Position numbers and translations under genes: made by a program. A DNA stretch of 64,000 bases from Dermatemys mawii (taxonomy: Eukaryota; Chordata; Testudines; Dermatemydidae), in NCBI GenBank assembly GCA_007922305.1, contig ML677341.1, positions 68,320,663 through 68,384,662 on the forward strand, read 5' to 3'. Of the stretch, positions 26,715 through 37,463 are shown piece by piece. Position 1 is the first letter of the stretch. Every line of letters starts with the position of its first letter. A model generated the notes under the pieces. That model worked only from the letters and a program-made list of their open reading frames with translations. It did not search any database and was not told where the DNA came from.

Positions 26715-27770
26715 GGCACACATTAAATGGTTTACAAGCTGGCTAACTGATAGATCTCAAAATATAATTGTAAAGTGGGGATCATTGTTGAGTGGATGGA
26801 GTTCTTCTGGGGTTCTGTAGGGGTCTGTTCTTGGCCCTATGCTATTTAACATTTTTATCAATGACGTGGAAGAAAATATGAAATCATCACTGATAAAGTT
26901 AGTGGATGACACAGATATTGGGAGTGTGGTAAATAATTAAGAGGACAGGTTGCTAATACAGAGTAACCTAAATCGCATGGTAAACTGGGTGCATGCAAAC
27001 AATATACATTTTAATAGACCTAAATGTAAATGTATACATCTAGAAACAAAAAAATATATGCAATACGTACATGGGAGAATCTATTAGGTGAAACATTGAC
27101 TGAAAAAGAGATAAGAGTCATGGGGGATAATCAGCTGAGCATGAGCTCCCTTTGTGATGCTGTAGTCAAAAGGGCTAATGAGATCCTTGGATGCATAAAC
27201 AGAGGGATCTCAGATAGGAGTAGAAAGGTTATTTTATCTATTTGGCACTCCTGTGACTTCTGCTGGAATACTATGTCCAGTTCTGTTGTCCACAATTCAA
27301 GAAGGATGTTGATAAATTGGAGAGGATACAGAGAAGAGCTATGAGAATGAATAATGGCTTAGAAAACATGTCTTCTAGTGAGAGACCCAAGGAGCTCAAT
27401 CTATTTAGTTTAAGAGGAGGACTGATTACAGTTTGTAAATACCTACATGGGGAACACATATTTAATAATGGGCATTTCAGTCTAGTAAAGAAGCATGTAA
27501 CAAGCCAATGGCTCATAAACTACACAAATTCAGACTGGAAATAAGGTGTACATTTTTAATGGTGAGAGTAATTAACCATTGGAATAATTTACCAAGCATC
27601 ATGGTGGATTTTCCATCACTGACAATTTTTAAATCAAGATTTAATGTTTTTCTAGAAGATCTGTTCTAGGAATTATTTTGGGGAAGTTCCGTGGCCTGTG
27701 TTATACAGGAGGTCAGGTGACATTATCACAGAGGTCCTTTCTGGTCTAGGAATCTATTAATGTAGGAATC
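26715..27770 (+). mobile_element. CR1 LINE fragment, reverse-transcriptase part, decayed
   Basis: The plus strand carries the CR1 order of RT and C-terminal motifs: 'SGVLQGSVLGPMLFNIFIND' (26808-26867) is RT motif 4, 'LVDDT' is the decayed catalytic (F/Y)ADD motif, and later 'LGCINRGISDRSRKVI' and 'ERPKELNLFSLRGGLITVCKYL' are the C-terminal block seen in CR1. Stops and frameshifts break it and the first Asp-containing motif reads VDD instead of ADD. The 3' end is 'aggtcctttctggtctaggaatctatt', like older CR1 subfamilies. No 5' ORF1 is present, so the copy is 5'-truncated and not mobile. Confidence 0.85.
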
Positions 27771-27985
27771 TGTATTTGGCAGCATAGCTGTTCTTATGGG
27801 TTTATATCTGTCATGTCTTAATATAGGGCTTGTCACAGAATAACATGAGCAGTGTCATTTCAAACTAGGATGTCACATATATTGCAGAAAACAACCTTTA
27901 TGCTTTCTCTCTCTCAGGATTTGCTGACCAAGCAGCAAAGTTACCAGAAATTATCTTTCTCTCACACTGCATTTTCATTCTGCAG

Positions 27986-28124
27986 ATACTACAGGCTTAT
28001 TGAACAATCCATCGACCCTTCTGCTGTGAGCTCGCTTAGTGCAAAATGGCTGCAGGGAAGCTATTCAGACTTCCCAGTAGAACACTACACTGATTGGAAC
28101 AAATCCCTTCAGGATTTAATGCAG
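27986..28124 (+). CDS. Probable exon of an unidentified spliced gene
   Basis: The acceptor is strong: a pyrimidine tract (attttcattctgcag) ends at 27985. The donor is CAG|GTGTGT at 28124/28125. Only one frame is open across the 139 bases; the other two have early stops. It starts with one base of a split codon and ends on a codon boundary. The peptide has protein-like parts such as SAKWLQGSYSDFPVEHY and TDWNKSLQDLMQ. A longer version starting at another acceptor at 27919 would also be open. The family is not recognised. Its link to the exons downstream is inferred from strand and distance, and needs an intervening exon (see 30034-30088) to keep phase. Confidence 0.5.
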
Positions 28125-29183
28125 GTGTGTGAAAAATGATGGGAAGACGACTCATTATTGGTTTTACTCTATTGCTTGACAAGTACGGTGGGGGGAGTAT
28201 TCTAATGACTATTGCCATTGAGAAATGTACCATTATATACAATAATGGTCATAGCTAAACCCTCTCTGAAACACCTGAGTTTAAAGAAACATTGTTAACC
28301 TGAAGTTTTTGAAATGTGAAGTTTTCTGATGGAGCACACGTTAATTAGTATGTCCTGGAATATTTAAAAATCCCTTTAATGTATAAGGTTTTCCTCTGCT
28401 CCCGGTAGATGTTTAGAACTAGAAGTGTCTTGGGTGGGCCCAACAGCAACACCAAAATGCTAAGATCCACTTCACCCTACTCTCTCTTTTTATCTTTGCA
28501 TGCACGTGTCTGTTCCTCCCTTACTTTCAGTTTCCCTTTCAGCTTTGCTGCTGCCCTTATTGGTAAGTGCCCTGTTGGGGGCACTTGTGACTTGAGGGAT
28601 AAGCACCGATAAGAGAACAGTGGCCATGACCGTATGTCAAAGTAAACCACCTGGAAAAGTAGAGGAAAATATTGTTTCACTTGTAATAATGACAGAGGCC
28701 ACTCATGTCAGTAATAGCTATGGAGCATTGCTAAACCCAAATTGTGAGTCAAGCCTCAAAAAACTTTTGAGATGAAATTTTAAAAATACAACAAAAACAA
28801 CACCAATTTTATTTGCCTTCTTGTGGTCTGAGCCTATGGGGTGCACTCAGGTCATGTTTTCAAATATTTCTTTGAGGGCTAAGAGATTACTTATTTAAAA
28901 AATAATAATGACAGCTTAGATTCTCATGTAATGACTTGACTCCAGGAGCTGCATGGTTGAGAAAAATGCCAAACAGCACAAGATTCAGTATAATAATGTG
29001 AGTTCCTGCAACACTGAGTACAACATTTTTAGCAGAAAATCTTGGGTGGGATTTTCAGAAGCATCCTTTGTGTTGGCCTAACACTCCTCTCATTGAAGTT
29101 TAATGTGAGTTTTACCATTGACTTTAATGAGAGGCGAGAGAAAGGTACTAATAATCACTTTTTGGAAATTTCACCCAGGGTTT

Positions 29184-29288
29184 TCTGGTTGACTGGCTCT
29201 TCTATAAGTTACTCTCTAAGGTGCCACAAGGACTCCTCATTGTTTTTGCTGATTCATACTAACGTGGCTACCACTCTGGTCCTTTTAT
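29184..29288 (+). repeat. High-copy reptilian repeat end ('ctaaggtgccacaaggactcc')
   Basis: The segment 'ctctaaggtgccacaaggactcctc' followed by 'ttgctgattcatactaacgtggctaccactctgg' matches a sequence I know as very common at the ends of a dispersed repeat in turtle and other sauropsid DNA. I cannot assign its class from the sequence alone. Confidence 0.5.
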
Positions 29289-30033
29289 AGAGAAAAACCT
29301 GCACACATATTCCCCTTTAATTGTTTTTTATGATTTTGCATGTGAATTTAATATTAAAGTGTCTACTTAGGAACTCTAGAGAGTGATGTCCCCCATCCAT
29401 AGAAGCTGTGAATCACAGAAAGGAAATTGGCAAGCTTCCCTACTCTACTTTGCCATAGAACCTCAGATTTGATATAGGACCAGCATTAGAGTAGAGAGTG
29501 ACCTCCATGTCCATTCTCTTCCAGTTCCTTTCTAAAAGTCTCTACAAAGGTTACAATCAACACCAATTTTGTGGTGGACACACAAGTTCAGTGACAAATG
29601 GATCAAGGCATCCAACTGGTTTTTCACTGTACAGTCCCATCAACTAGTAAAATATTTTGGTCACCACTGGTCTTGATTTCATTCTAACCTGGAGTCTAGA
29701 AGTGAAAAGCTATGAGGGCTCAACTCTATTAAGCTCTGAGTCTGCTTAGCTTTCATTTAAATCAGCAGGAGTTGTGAGGACTGGGCACCTCAAAGGAATG
29801 CTTGTAGGATCAAGACCTAAATCCCATTACCTCTTTTCTAAGCTGTCCATTCCCCATTAGTATTCTCAACATTTTTTACAATAACAAGATTAGCATGAAT
29901 GGGCCGCAGCATTGGATTATTAAGCTTTTCTTTCCCCTGTGTGTTCGGTGCTCTTGAAGAATCAAGGAAGGAAGCATGATGTTCTGTTGAATGTAAATAT
30001 ATTCATTTTCTAATATCATCTCTTTGTCTTTAG

Positions 30034-30088
30034 GATATAATTAGATTTCAGTGCTTTACTTTTCATCTATATTTCTTTTGTGTTTGTG
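30034..30088 (+). CDS. Possible 55-bp exon bridging phase
   Basis: A good acceptor (tctctttgtctttag, ending 30033) is followed by 55 open bases and then GTACAT. Its length leaves one extra base, which is what is needed to join the exon ending at 28124 (codon boundary) to the exon starting at 30484 (two bases of a split codon). The encoded peptide is Phe/Cys-rich and not convincing by itself and the donor is weak. This is a prediction based mainly on phase. Confidence 0.2.
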
Positions 30089-30483
30089 GTACATTAAGAG
30101 GTTTACATTAAGCTGATGATGTATCAGTTCTTTGAACACTAAGCAAGTGATTATCAGTCCAATTGTGTGATATAATCTGAGATAATAGACTTAGATAATT
30201 GTGATAAATGAGAGAATCTGAGCTAATACAGAAACAGATGAGATGTTTGCTTAAAACTAAGCCCAAGTTGTTATATCTTGGCCTCATTCAAAGTTTTGCA
30301 TCATATTCAAATTTTTGTGTAAGTAACACATTCAGAACTTAAACGACAAAGATTGTGTTCCATCATCTATTATCAACAAATTCTGAAAGATTATTGCACA
30401 TGTTATTTTGTGATATAGTAAGTGACATTTATTTAATGCTTTTAATGACTGAATGTTCTTTGTTGTTTTATGTTGTTGCATAG

Positions 30484-30587
30484 GAAGCATGGGACGTTCA
30501 CACAGGTACAATAAAGAAATGAATATTGGACTCCATCACATAGGACCTGGAGAACAAAAGAGGCTTTGCGCTGAAATACCTCCAAAG
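30484..30587 (+). CDS. Exon of an unidentified spliced gene
   Basis: The acceptor is ttgttgcatag (ends 30483) and the donor AAG|GTAAGTAAA (30588) is near-perfect. The frame starts with two bases of a split codon, then 34 codons beginning SMGRSHRYNKEMNIGLHHIG and ending EIPPK, on a codon boundary. Reading from 30484 in phase 0 meets a stop within 13 codons, so the frame is fixed. The peptide joins in phase to the next exon at 33044. The composition is hydrophilic with no membrane segment. The protein is not recognised. Confidence 0.65.
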
Positions 30588-30820
30588 GTAAGTAAAGAAA
30601 ATGTTGATCGTTTTCATGCCAGAAGAAATAAAATACAAATTACAATTTAAGTTTATTAGAAATAGTGAGCAGGTTTGCATGAAACAGTACTATTCCTTTA
30701 TTTTGTTCTTGTAAGTTGGCCACACTATAATTAATGTTGAGTGAATAATTGTTTTTTTCAGTTTGGTGACTAAACTAAAAAATCAAACAAAAAAATCTCT
30801 TTAAATTGACCTGAAATGAA

Positions 30821-30869
30821 TTTTTTAATGTTTTAATGTTTTTAATGTTTTAATGTTTAATGTTAATGT
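30821..30869. repeat. Short tandem repeat (TTTTAATG)n
   Basis: About five to six units of TTTAATG/TTTTAATG shorten to GTTAATG at the right end. It lies in the intron of the candidate gene. Confidence 0.85.
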
Positions 30870-31327
30870 ATTAGTTTTGGGGTACTTTTACCCTTTTTGT
30901 TTTGTTTTATTTATTTGTTTAAATAAATCTGCATAAATTTCTAAACGAAATATCATTGCTAAATGAAAAGTCAAAATGTTTTGTTTTGAACATGTTAAAA
31001 ATTAAGTATTTAAACTTTTTTTGAAAATCATTTTTGGCTAAAACTGTTCAGCAAATTTGACCTGAATTTGTGAATAGTTTCATTCAACTTTTGGCACATT
31101 TTTTGGCAAATAAACTAGTCATCTAAAAGCCTTTGCACAGCTCTGATTATAATGCATTTCATGAAGGCAAAATGGGACAGAAAACTTGTACACATTTTGT
31201 ACCAAGTGGGTTTTTTTAAAGATTATTAGAGGTTCACCAGTGTTTCAATTTTTTTTCAATAATTCTCTCATTCCTCATTTAAAAGAATGGTAGAGAATAT
31301 GTAATTTCTGCATAAGTTTTATATTTA

Positions 31328-32979
31328 AGGCTGTTAATTAATCACCATTAACTCAAAAATACTAACTGCAATTAATATAAAAGGAATTACAATCGCACTG
31401 TTAAACAATAGAATACCAATTGAAATTTACTCCATATTTTTGGATGTTTTTCTACATTTTCAAATATGTTGATTTTTATTACAACACAGACTACAGAGTG
31501 TACAGGACTTTCTTGATATTAGTTTTTATTACAAAAATTTGCACTGTAAAAATGATAAAATAAATAGTATTTTTCAACGCACCTCATACAAGTACTGTAA
31601 TGAAATCTCCATTGTGAAAGGGTAACTTACAAATGTAGATTTTTTTTATTAAATACCTACACTCAAAAACAAAACAATCTAAAACTTTGGAGCCTACAAG
31701 TCCATTCAGTCCTACTTCTTGTTCAGTCAATTGCTAAGACAAACAAGTTTGTTTACATTTATGGACGATACTACTGTCTACTTCTTATTTACAGTGTCAC
31801 CTGCAAGTGGAAACAGGCATTCACATGACACTTTTGTCGCCGGCATTGCAATGTATTTAAGTGCCAGATATATTAAACATTCATATGCCCCCTCATGCTT
31901 CAGCCACCATTCTGGAAGACTTGCTTCTATGCTGATGATGATCATTAAAAAAATAGTGCATTAATTAAATTTGTGACTGAACTCCTTGGGGGAGAAATGT
32001 ATGTCTCCTGTTCTGTTTTACCCGTATTCTGCTGTGTATTTCATATTATAGCAGTCTCAGATGATGACCCAACACATGTTGTTTGATTTATGAACACTGT
32101 CACTGCAGATTTGACAAAATGCAAAGAAGGTTCCAATGTGATATTTCTAAAAATAGCTCCAGCTCTTGACCCAAGGCTTAAGAATCTGACATGCCTTCCA
32201 AATTCTGAGCGGAACAGGTATGGAGCATGCATTCAGAAGTCTTAGAAGAGCAACACTTTGATGCAGAAACTATGGAACCGGAACCATCAAAAAAAGAAAA
32301 TCAACCTTTTGCTGGTGGTGTCTGACTCAGATGATAAAAATGAACATGCGTTGGTCCGCTCTGTTTTTGATTGTTATCGAGCCGAGGCCATCACCAGCAT
32401 GGATACATGTCCTCTGGAGTGGTGGTTGAAGCGGGAAGGGACATATGAATCTTCAGTGCATCTGGCACGTAAATATCTTGTGCTGGTTAGAACATTGCCA
32501 TACGAATATCTGTTCTCATTTTCAGGTAACGTTGTAAACAAGAAGCCAGCAGCATTATCTCCTGGAAATGTAACAAAACTTGTTTGTCCGAGCGATTGAC
32601 TGAAGTAGGACTGAGTGGACTTGCAGACTTTAAAGTTTTACATTGTTTTATTTTTGAATGTAGTTATTTTTTATACATAATTCTACATTTGTAAGTTCAT
32701 GATAAAGAGATTGCACCGCAGTAATTATATTAGGTGAATTGAAATATACTGTTTCTTTTGTTTTTTACAGTGCAAATACTTGTGATCAGAAATAAATATA
32801 AAATGAGCACTCTACACTGTATTCTGTGTTGTAATTAAAATCAATATATTTGAAAATATAGAAAATATCCAAAAACATTTAAATAAATGGTATTCTATTA
32901 TTTAACAGTGCAATTAATTGTGATTAATTTTTAATCACACGATTAATCATGATTAATTTTTTAATCACTTGGCAACTCT
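31328..32979 (+). mobile_element. hAT element with ~415-430-bp terminal inverted repeats and a decayed transposase
   Basis: The left arm (about 31328-31760) is an inverted copy of the right arm (about 32567-32979), including blocks such as 'gcactgttaaacaatagaatacca' and 'agtccattcagtcctacttc'. The ends are AGGCTGTTAATTAATCA and, reversed, AGAGTTGCCAAGTGATTA. Between the arms are pieces of a hAT transposase. 'ALDPRLKNLTCLPNSERNR' (reading near 32158-32217) is the usual 'LDPRFK' block. The 113-codon frame at 32258-32599 holds 'CPLEWWLKREGTYESSVHLA' and, further on, 'LSPGNVTKLV', the hATC dimerisation region. The earlier BED finger and catalytic parts are missing. No clear 8-bp target duplication was found. 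I recall closely similar copies as common in turtle genomes. Confidence 0.85.
32258..32599 (+). pseudogene. hAT transposase C-terminal remnant (hATC domain)
   Basis: The 113-codon frame corresponds to the C-terminal end of a hAT transposase. A poorly conserved acidic stretch (SDSDDKNEH) comes first, then the hATC dimerisation domain with PLEWW near residue 52, LARKYL near residue 68 and the 'FSFSGNVVNKK..ALSPGNV' region before the end. It has no BED zinc finger and none of the catalytic Asp/Glu region, and the upstream conserved 'LDPRLK' block is in a different frame. It cannot encode an active enzyme. The last codons lie inside the right terminal inverted repeat. Confidence 0.8.
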
Positions 32980-33043
32980 AACTTTTTCTCTGGTTTTCTA
33001 GTCGTTTAATTGGGTATTATACTGAATATATCATCTTTTTTAG

Positions 33044-33172
33044 CTTTCTGAAAATGCTAATAGAGAGGTTTTCCTGGCATTAAAGAGTAAATCATGCACA
33101 AAGTTAGTTGAAGAACATTTTATACATCACTTATCCTGTTATATCCATGAAGCTGTCCAATTTCCCTACAAG
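33044..33172 (+). CDS. Exon of an unidentified spliced gene
   Basis: The acceptor is a pyrimidine-rich 'tatcatcttttttag' (ends 33043) and the donor AAG|GTAAGAG (33173). Exactly 43 codons are open, starting LSENANREVFLALKSK and ending in AVQFPYK; it begins and ends on codon boundaries. This matches the phase of the exons at 30484 and 33618. Symmetric phase 0-0 would also allow it to be skipped without a frame change. The pattern 'LVEEHFIHHLSCYIHEAV' looks helical. I do not recognise the family. Confidence 0.65.
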
Positions 33173-33617
33173 GTAAGAGACTGATTTAGGTTCAATTACA
33201 TACAGATGAAAAGATATAATGCTCCTTTTTATTCAAATTATAAATTTTTAATGAAAAAAGTGGGAGTGCCAAAATGTTTTTCTTCAGAAAATAATATAAG
33301 GAATAGCAGAAGCTGTGCGTATTAAGCACAAAGTTCTTTTCTACTCTCAAGAGATGCACATGCTGTCTATTTTAAAGCAAGTATGTTAGTAAAGTCTTGT
33401 TTTCCCGTTGAGCTTTCTAGTTAGTTTGCAGCTTCCAGGTATAGAAAATTGTCTTATCGAAGCTAAATAGGAATTAAATTAGTAACAGAATGGTTTCATT
33501 ATATTATGAGCAAGAGAGCAAAGTTCATATTACTAATGTAATGACTTTGTGGATGGATATAAACGTCCCCTTTGAATACATGCATAACCCATTTATTGCT
33601 TCTTCTCTAGCTACCAG

Positions 33618-33797
33618 ATGGATAGACTGGTAGATATTGAGAACCTCTGTCAGGTTTTAGTCTATGAGCTACTTAATCACGTCTTTAGTTGCCAAAAAAG
33701 AGCATTTATCCTGCAGGAAGAATGGTTGAAAGACTATTGTTGCATTATTAATAAAAACAGAGACAACACAGAATCCCTGATGCCTCAGGATGATAAG
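33618..33797 (+). CDS. Exon of an unidentified spliced gene
   Basis: The acceptor CTACCAG ends at 33617; the alternative AG seven bases earlier would hit a stop in phase 0, so the later one is preferred. The donor AAG|GTGAGACT follows at 33798. Sixty codons are open from MDRLVDIENLCQVLVYELL to the end SLMPQDDK, again on codon boundaries. The first two thirds look alpha-helical and leucine-rich, and the end is acidic and polar. Joined to the two exons before it, it gives about 138 residues without stops. No terminating exon was identified with confidence. The frame starts with ATG, but this is within an exon and need not be the start codon. Confidence 0.65.
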
Positions 33798-35506
33798 GTG
33801 AGACTGTAATGTATCTTAGGAATCAGTTTTATTTTATTTATTTTTTCAGCTAGTTTTGCATTTCCATATTTCCACAGGCAACTGTATAGTGTGGAATATG
33901 AAATGCATACAGCAGCTCTGCAGTGATAAATGATTGGAAGTTTTCGATGTCATACGAATACATTATCTCATTGATATTTTTCTGTTTTGTATTACATCTG
34001 GATTGGCTCACTCTGCAGCTTTGACTAGTAGCACACAATGCATGATGATGTACATAATGTTCTATGTCACGCAAGTGAAAAACAGTATAAGATAAAATAG
34101 TTTAGAGGAAACATCAAGCAAGATTAGCATTATTCTTATGAAAAAAATATCTACTAATCAATAGCTATAAACAGAAGAATGGATAGTAGATTAAATATGA
34201 AACTGGTAAGTATACCTATACTATATGCCTGACAATGACATATGTGGAGGTGTTTTAAAGTTGACATCAAAACATCATGTAATGGTACCTATATTATAAT
34301 GTCAGGCTGTCTATTTATTGAATTAGCATTTAATGCTGTAGTGACCAAGCCTGAGAACAAAGGCTAGCAAATTTGTCCAGGAATATTTAACAATAAGCAA
34401 TGGAGCAAGGAGACTTAATGTGTGCGAGATGTAAAGCAGACGGGAGTCCCTAGGCCTCAATATTTTTACCCTACTGATTCTTGCTTGCAAGCAATCTATT
34501 TTCACTGACATGTCTCTCAAATGGGACTGATAATTTTTGAATGATATTACATTGTCTTCATATTTACTGTTTAACATTATATAGCACTAATATTGTTTAG
34601 AAATATTAACATAGTAAATCTTCATATTGTGTTACTATTATGTTGTGTAGTAGTAATACAATGCAGTTTATTGAAATTTCTTGGCCATGACCATAATGCC
34701 TTAGATAATTATGTAAAAAGTGCACTTTAAGAAAAAATATGTATCTTGTGTTCAGTGTAATCAGCTAATATTGAAATGAATCACAATATTGTTTTTAAAT
34801 AACATTTTTTTAATCGTTGAGGTTTTGGGGAGTTTCCAGGAAGGGCCATGGTTGTACAAACATTTATTTTTACCACTCAGTCTATAATTACTAGTAATCA
34901 GGATATTGAGAGACAGCTTTATTTGCAGAAACAACATAATTTAGAAAGGGTCCAGTATAGTAGGTGAAATTTGGAGGTGTTAGTAGGAAAAAAAAAATAT
35001 AATGGAATATAATATATAATGTGCTATTTTTCTGCCTTACTAAGCACTATCAGGTTAGAAATTAAGCATGTAAAACTTTTATTTGCCTTAGATTAAATTT
35101 TATGATCTAATTTACTCTTCTACCTTTTTTGCTGTGTGTTTATTTTTTATATTTCACTCTGGTAGGAGAAACATGTTCTTATCCAGTTTCACAGATACAA
35201 TTTTACTATTTTTTCAGAGGAAACATTACAAGAAAATGTTCAGCTGTAAACACAAAACTGTTTTCAATTTTTTTAAAAGGGGTAAATTTTTTACTGAGAT
35301 TAACTTTTGTAATATTTTTAAAGCTTAAACTTTGGATTTTAACTATTTTGCAGTGTCCTTTTAAATGCTTTAGTTGTTAAAGGCTCATATTTCTAACTAA
35401 AACCTCTGTGTAATTTAAACCATGTTTGCATATTGGTATAGGGTAGAGTTTTCAAAAGCATTTTAGTGACTTGGAGCCTAAGTCTCATTTTCATCATGAC
35501 TTAGGT
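33798..35506 (+). other. Probable intron or intergenic DNA
   Basis: Very AT-rich, with no exon-like frame having paired splice sites. Near 35430-35500 it has the 'ttttcaaaagcattttagtgacttgg' type of dispersed repeat. Confidence 0.4.
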
Positions 35507-36270
35507 TACGGCTTCAGTGCACAATTAACCCGGGTAATTGGCACGTGACTCCTAGCACCTGAGTTAACTTAGCCTGATGTGAGTGTCCCTTCAGCAAATC
35601 CTTGCACGTGTTACTATGTTCTCACTGTTTCTGCATTTGCCTGTGTGTCTATATGCATATCCCATGGTTTTCTGTGTTGAGATACTCTACGATTTTTTTC
35701 CTAGTCAATTGTGGAAGAACTTGGGGGGAATTGTGGGAAGGCATTGGAGGACTATCAACACTCAAATGATTAGGAGTGCATCCTCACTTCAAAATGAGTG
35801 GTTCCAGCCTGAGGGTACGTCCTCACTACCGAGGGCAGCGGTCGATGTTTTAACGATCTATTTCTCGCGTCTTGTGAGGACACGAGAAATCGATCGCTAG
35901 CGCTGGCCCCATCGACTCTGGAACTCCAGCTCCCCCGCAGGAGTAAGCTGGAGTCGATGGGGGAGCGCGCCGCCGACTGCCGTCACCATGAGGACAGGAG
36001 GTAAGTTGGCTGCAGATACGCCAACTTCAGCTACGTGATTCATGTAGCTGAAGTTGCGTATCTGCGGTCGATCCCCTGTCCTAGTGAAGACCAGCCCTGA
36101 GTTTGAGCCCAGGCTCTGTTTTAACCTATGCACTCCACCAGGTAAGTTAGTCCAGGTTTAAAGTACCTCCCAACCTGGGTCAGAGGATTTTCCGTGTGGA
36201 TAGTTTGTGGGGGGGAGGGAGTTGGGCTAAAATGCAGGTAAGAGCCCAGGTTAACTGTTCAGTGAAGACA
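35507..36270. mobile_element. Non-autonomous element with short inverted ends, interrupted by a Harbinger MITE
   Basis: The left end 'ggcttcagtgcacaattaacccggg' is matched in inverse by the right end 'agcccaggttaactgttcagtgaagaca'. The two ends therefore look like terminal inverted repeats of one element, whose interior is split by the MITE at 35813-36097. The remaining interior has no coding potential. The exact ends and target duplication are uncertain. Confidence 0.5.
35813..36097. mobile_element. PIF/Harbinger-like MITE, copy 1
   Basis: The 285-bp element has ends GGGTACGTCCTCACTAC and GTGAAGACCAGCCC, imperfect inverted repeats of the form GGGnnnGTCnTCACTA. It is flanked by TGA on both sides (35810-35812, 36098-36100), a 3-bp duplication as expected for this superfamily. 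The interior is GC-rich and contains nested palindromes: CGAGAAATCGATCGCTAGCG and the pair 'cgccaacttcagctacgtg' / 'catgtagctgaagttgcg'. It has no coding capacity. A second, oppositely oriented copy is at 61687-61962. Confidence 0.8.
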
Positions 36271-36285
36271 TCTTTAGGCACTTAA

Positions 36286-36778
36286 GGTATGTCTACTATA
36301 CTGCAATTAAACACCTGTGTCTGGCCCATGCCAGCTGATTTAGGGCTTGGGCTAAGGGGCTGTTTAATTGTGGTGAAGGCATTTGTGTTTAGGCTGGAGC
36401 CCTCCCTGGTCTATATTGAGGGTGGGGGTCAACCTAAAATATGCAACTTCAGCTACAAGAATAGTGTAGCTGAGGTCGACGTATCTTAGGTTGACTTACC
36501 TCACGTCCTCATGGCGCAGGGTCGCTCCCCTGTTGACTCCGCTTCCGCCTCTTGTCTTGGTGGATTACAGGAGTTGAAGACAGAGCGATCGGGGATCGAT
36601 TTATCGTGTCTACACTAGATGCGATAAATTGATCCCTGATAGATCGATCACTACCTGCCTATCCGGCGGGTAGTGAAGACATGCCCTCAGATACCAAGGG
36701 AGCAGGGTCCCAGAGTTCAGGCTCCAGCGTGAGTCCAAACATCTACACCACAATTAAATAGTCCCTTACCCTAAGGCT
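36286..36778. mobile_element. Palindromic turtle-type MITE, truncated and split by a second MITE
   Basis: The left part is itself palindromic ('gtctactatactgcaattaaacacc' against 'ggctgtttaattgtggtgaaggc'). The right part repeats these blocks in reverse ('catctacaccacaattaaatagtccc'). Between about 36415 and 36687 lies a foreign block with the Harbinger MITE features (ATGCAACTTCAGCTAC, GATCGATTTATCG and the end GTAGTGAAGACATGCCC). The right arm stops at 36778, where the inverted-repeat arm at 36779 begins. Confidence 0.65.
36415..36687. mobile_element. Diverged Harbinger-like MITE inserted in the palindromic MITE
   Basis: It shares the order of internal blocks with the copy at 61687-61962: the paired 'ttcagctac' hairpin, 'gacttacctcacg', GGGTCGCTCCCCTGTTGACTC and the 'gatcgatttatcg' hairpin, then the GTAGTGAAGACATGCCC end. 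The left terminus is not clear and may be deleted, so the left limit is approximate. Confidence 0.55.
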
Positions 36779-36911
36779 GATGGTGGCTGTGACATTTTCA
36801 TTTAGATTACAATAATGATAAAAGTAGACATAAGGTCAAGTGATTATCATACTCATTAAAATAAAAGAATAATAGCAAGAAATCCTTTCATAATAATCCC
36901 AATTAGAATAA
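36779..36911. repeat. Left arm of a 133-bp inverted repeat
   Basis: About 92% identical, by eye, to the reverse complement of 37464-37596. It starts exactly where the palindromic MITE is cut off. The sequence is AT-rich and has no similarity that I recognise to a known family. Confidence 0.8.
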
Positions 36912-37198
36912 GCCCTAATTCCTCTCCCATATATTGTCTGTGGAAGGAATTTCAGCATTCAAATATGAAAACTGCCTAGGAATTAGGGTCTTTCCAGTTT
37001 AGAGAATTTATTTGTGGAGACTGTCCTTCATACTTCTTAATCTCTTCTCCAAGCACAGGAATGTTTTATCTTTAGACAAGGAAAAATCATTTGCCTGTTA
37101 TTTTGTTCCTCTAAACTCACAATTTGACAAGATTCATAACTGCCCATCCTCATACTTCATACTTGAATATTTTCCAGTGACTTAATTTATACTTATTC

Positions 37199-37231
37199 GT
37201 GTGTGTGTTTCTGTGTGTGTGTGTGTGTGTT
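37199..37231. repeat. (GT)n microsatellite
   Basis: GT units interrupted once by TTTCT. It lies in the spacer between the inverted-repeat arms. Confidence 0.9.
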
Positions 37232-37463
37232 TGGGTTCTAAATTATGCTCAGGGGATGAGGAGCTCTTTATCTCTCACTTATGAGGGAGCCAGGCTCAGG
37301 GGAACAATTCTAATCACTTGTCCACAGATACTACACCTTTACATTTGGATTTCCAATAAGAAAATATGGGTGTGGCAGTTTCAAGATGGGATTTCTCATT
37401 CTGTTAAGTAAATTAAAATTATTTTTGCTGCTGTGACTTCCTACTAATATTTTTCTGTATTTG

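Larger units (their letters stand above)
28125..30483 (+). other. Probable intron(s) of the candidate gene
   Basis: This lies between two likely exons. It contains a possible short exon (30034-30088) and a dispersed repeat (29184-29288). The rest is AT-rich with no named element. An acceptor/donor pair near 28540-28565 would give a tiny exon of the wrong length class to restore phase. Confidence 0.4.

Noticed and set aside
34200..34315. Weak inverted similarity ('gcctgaca...' against 'tgtcaggc')
   Set aside because: Only about eight bases pair well. The rest is AT-rich and could be chance.
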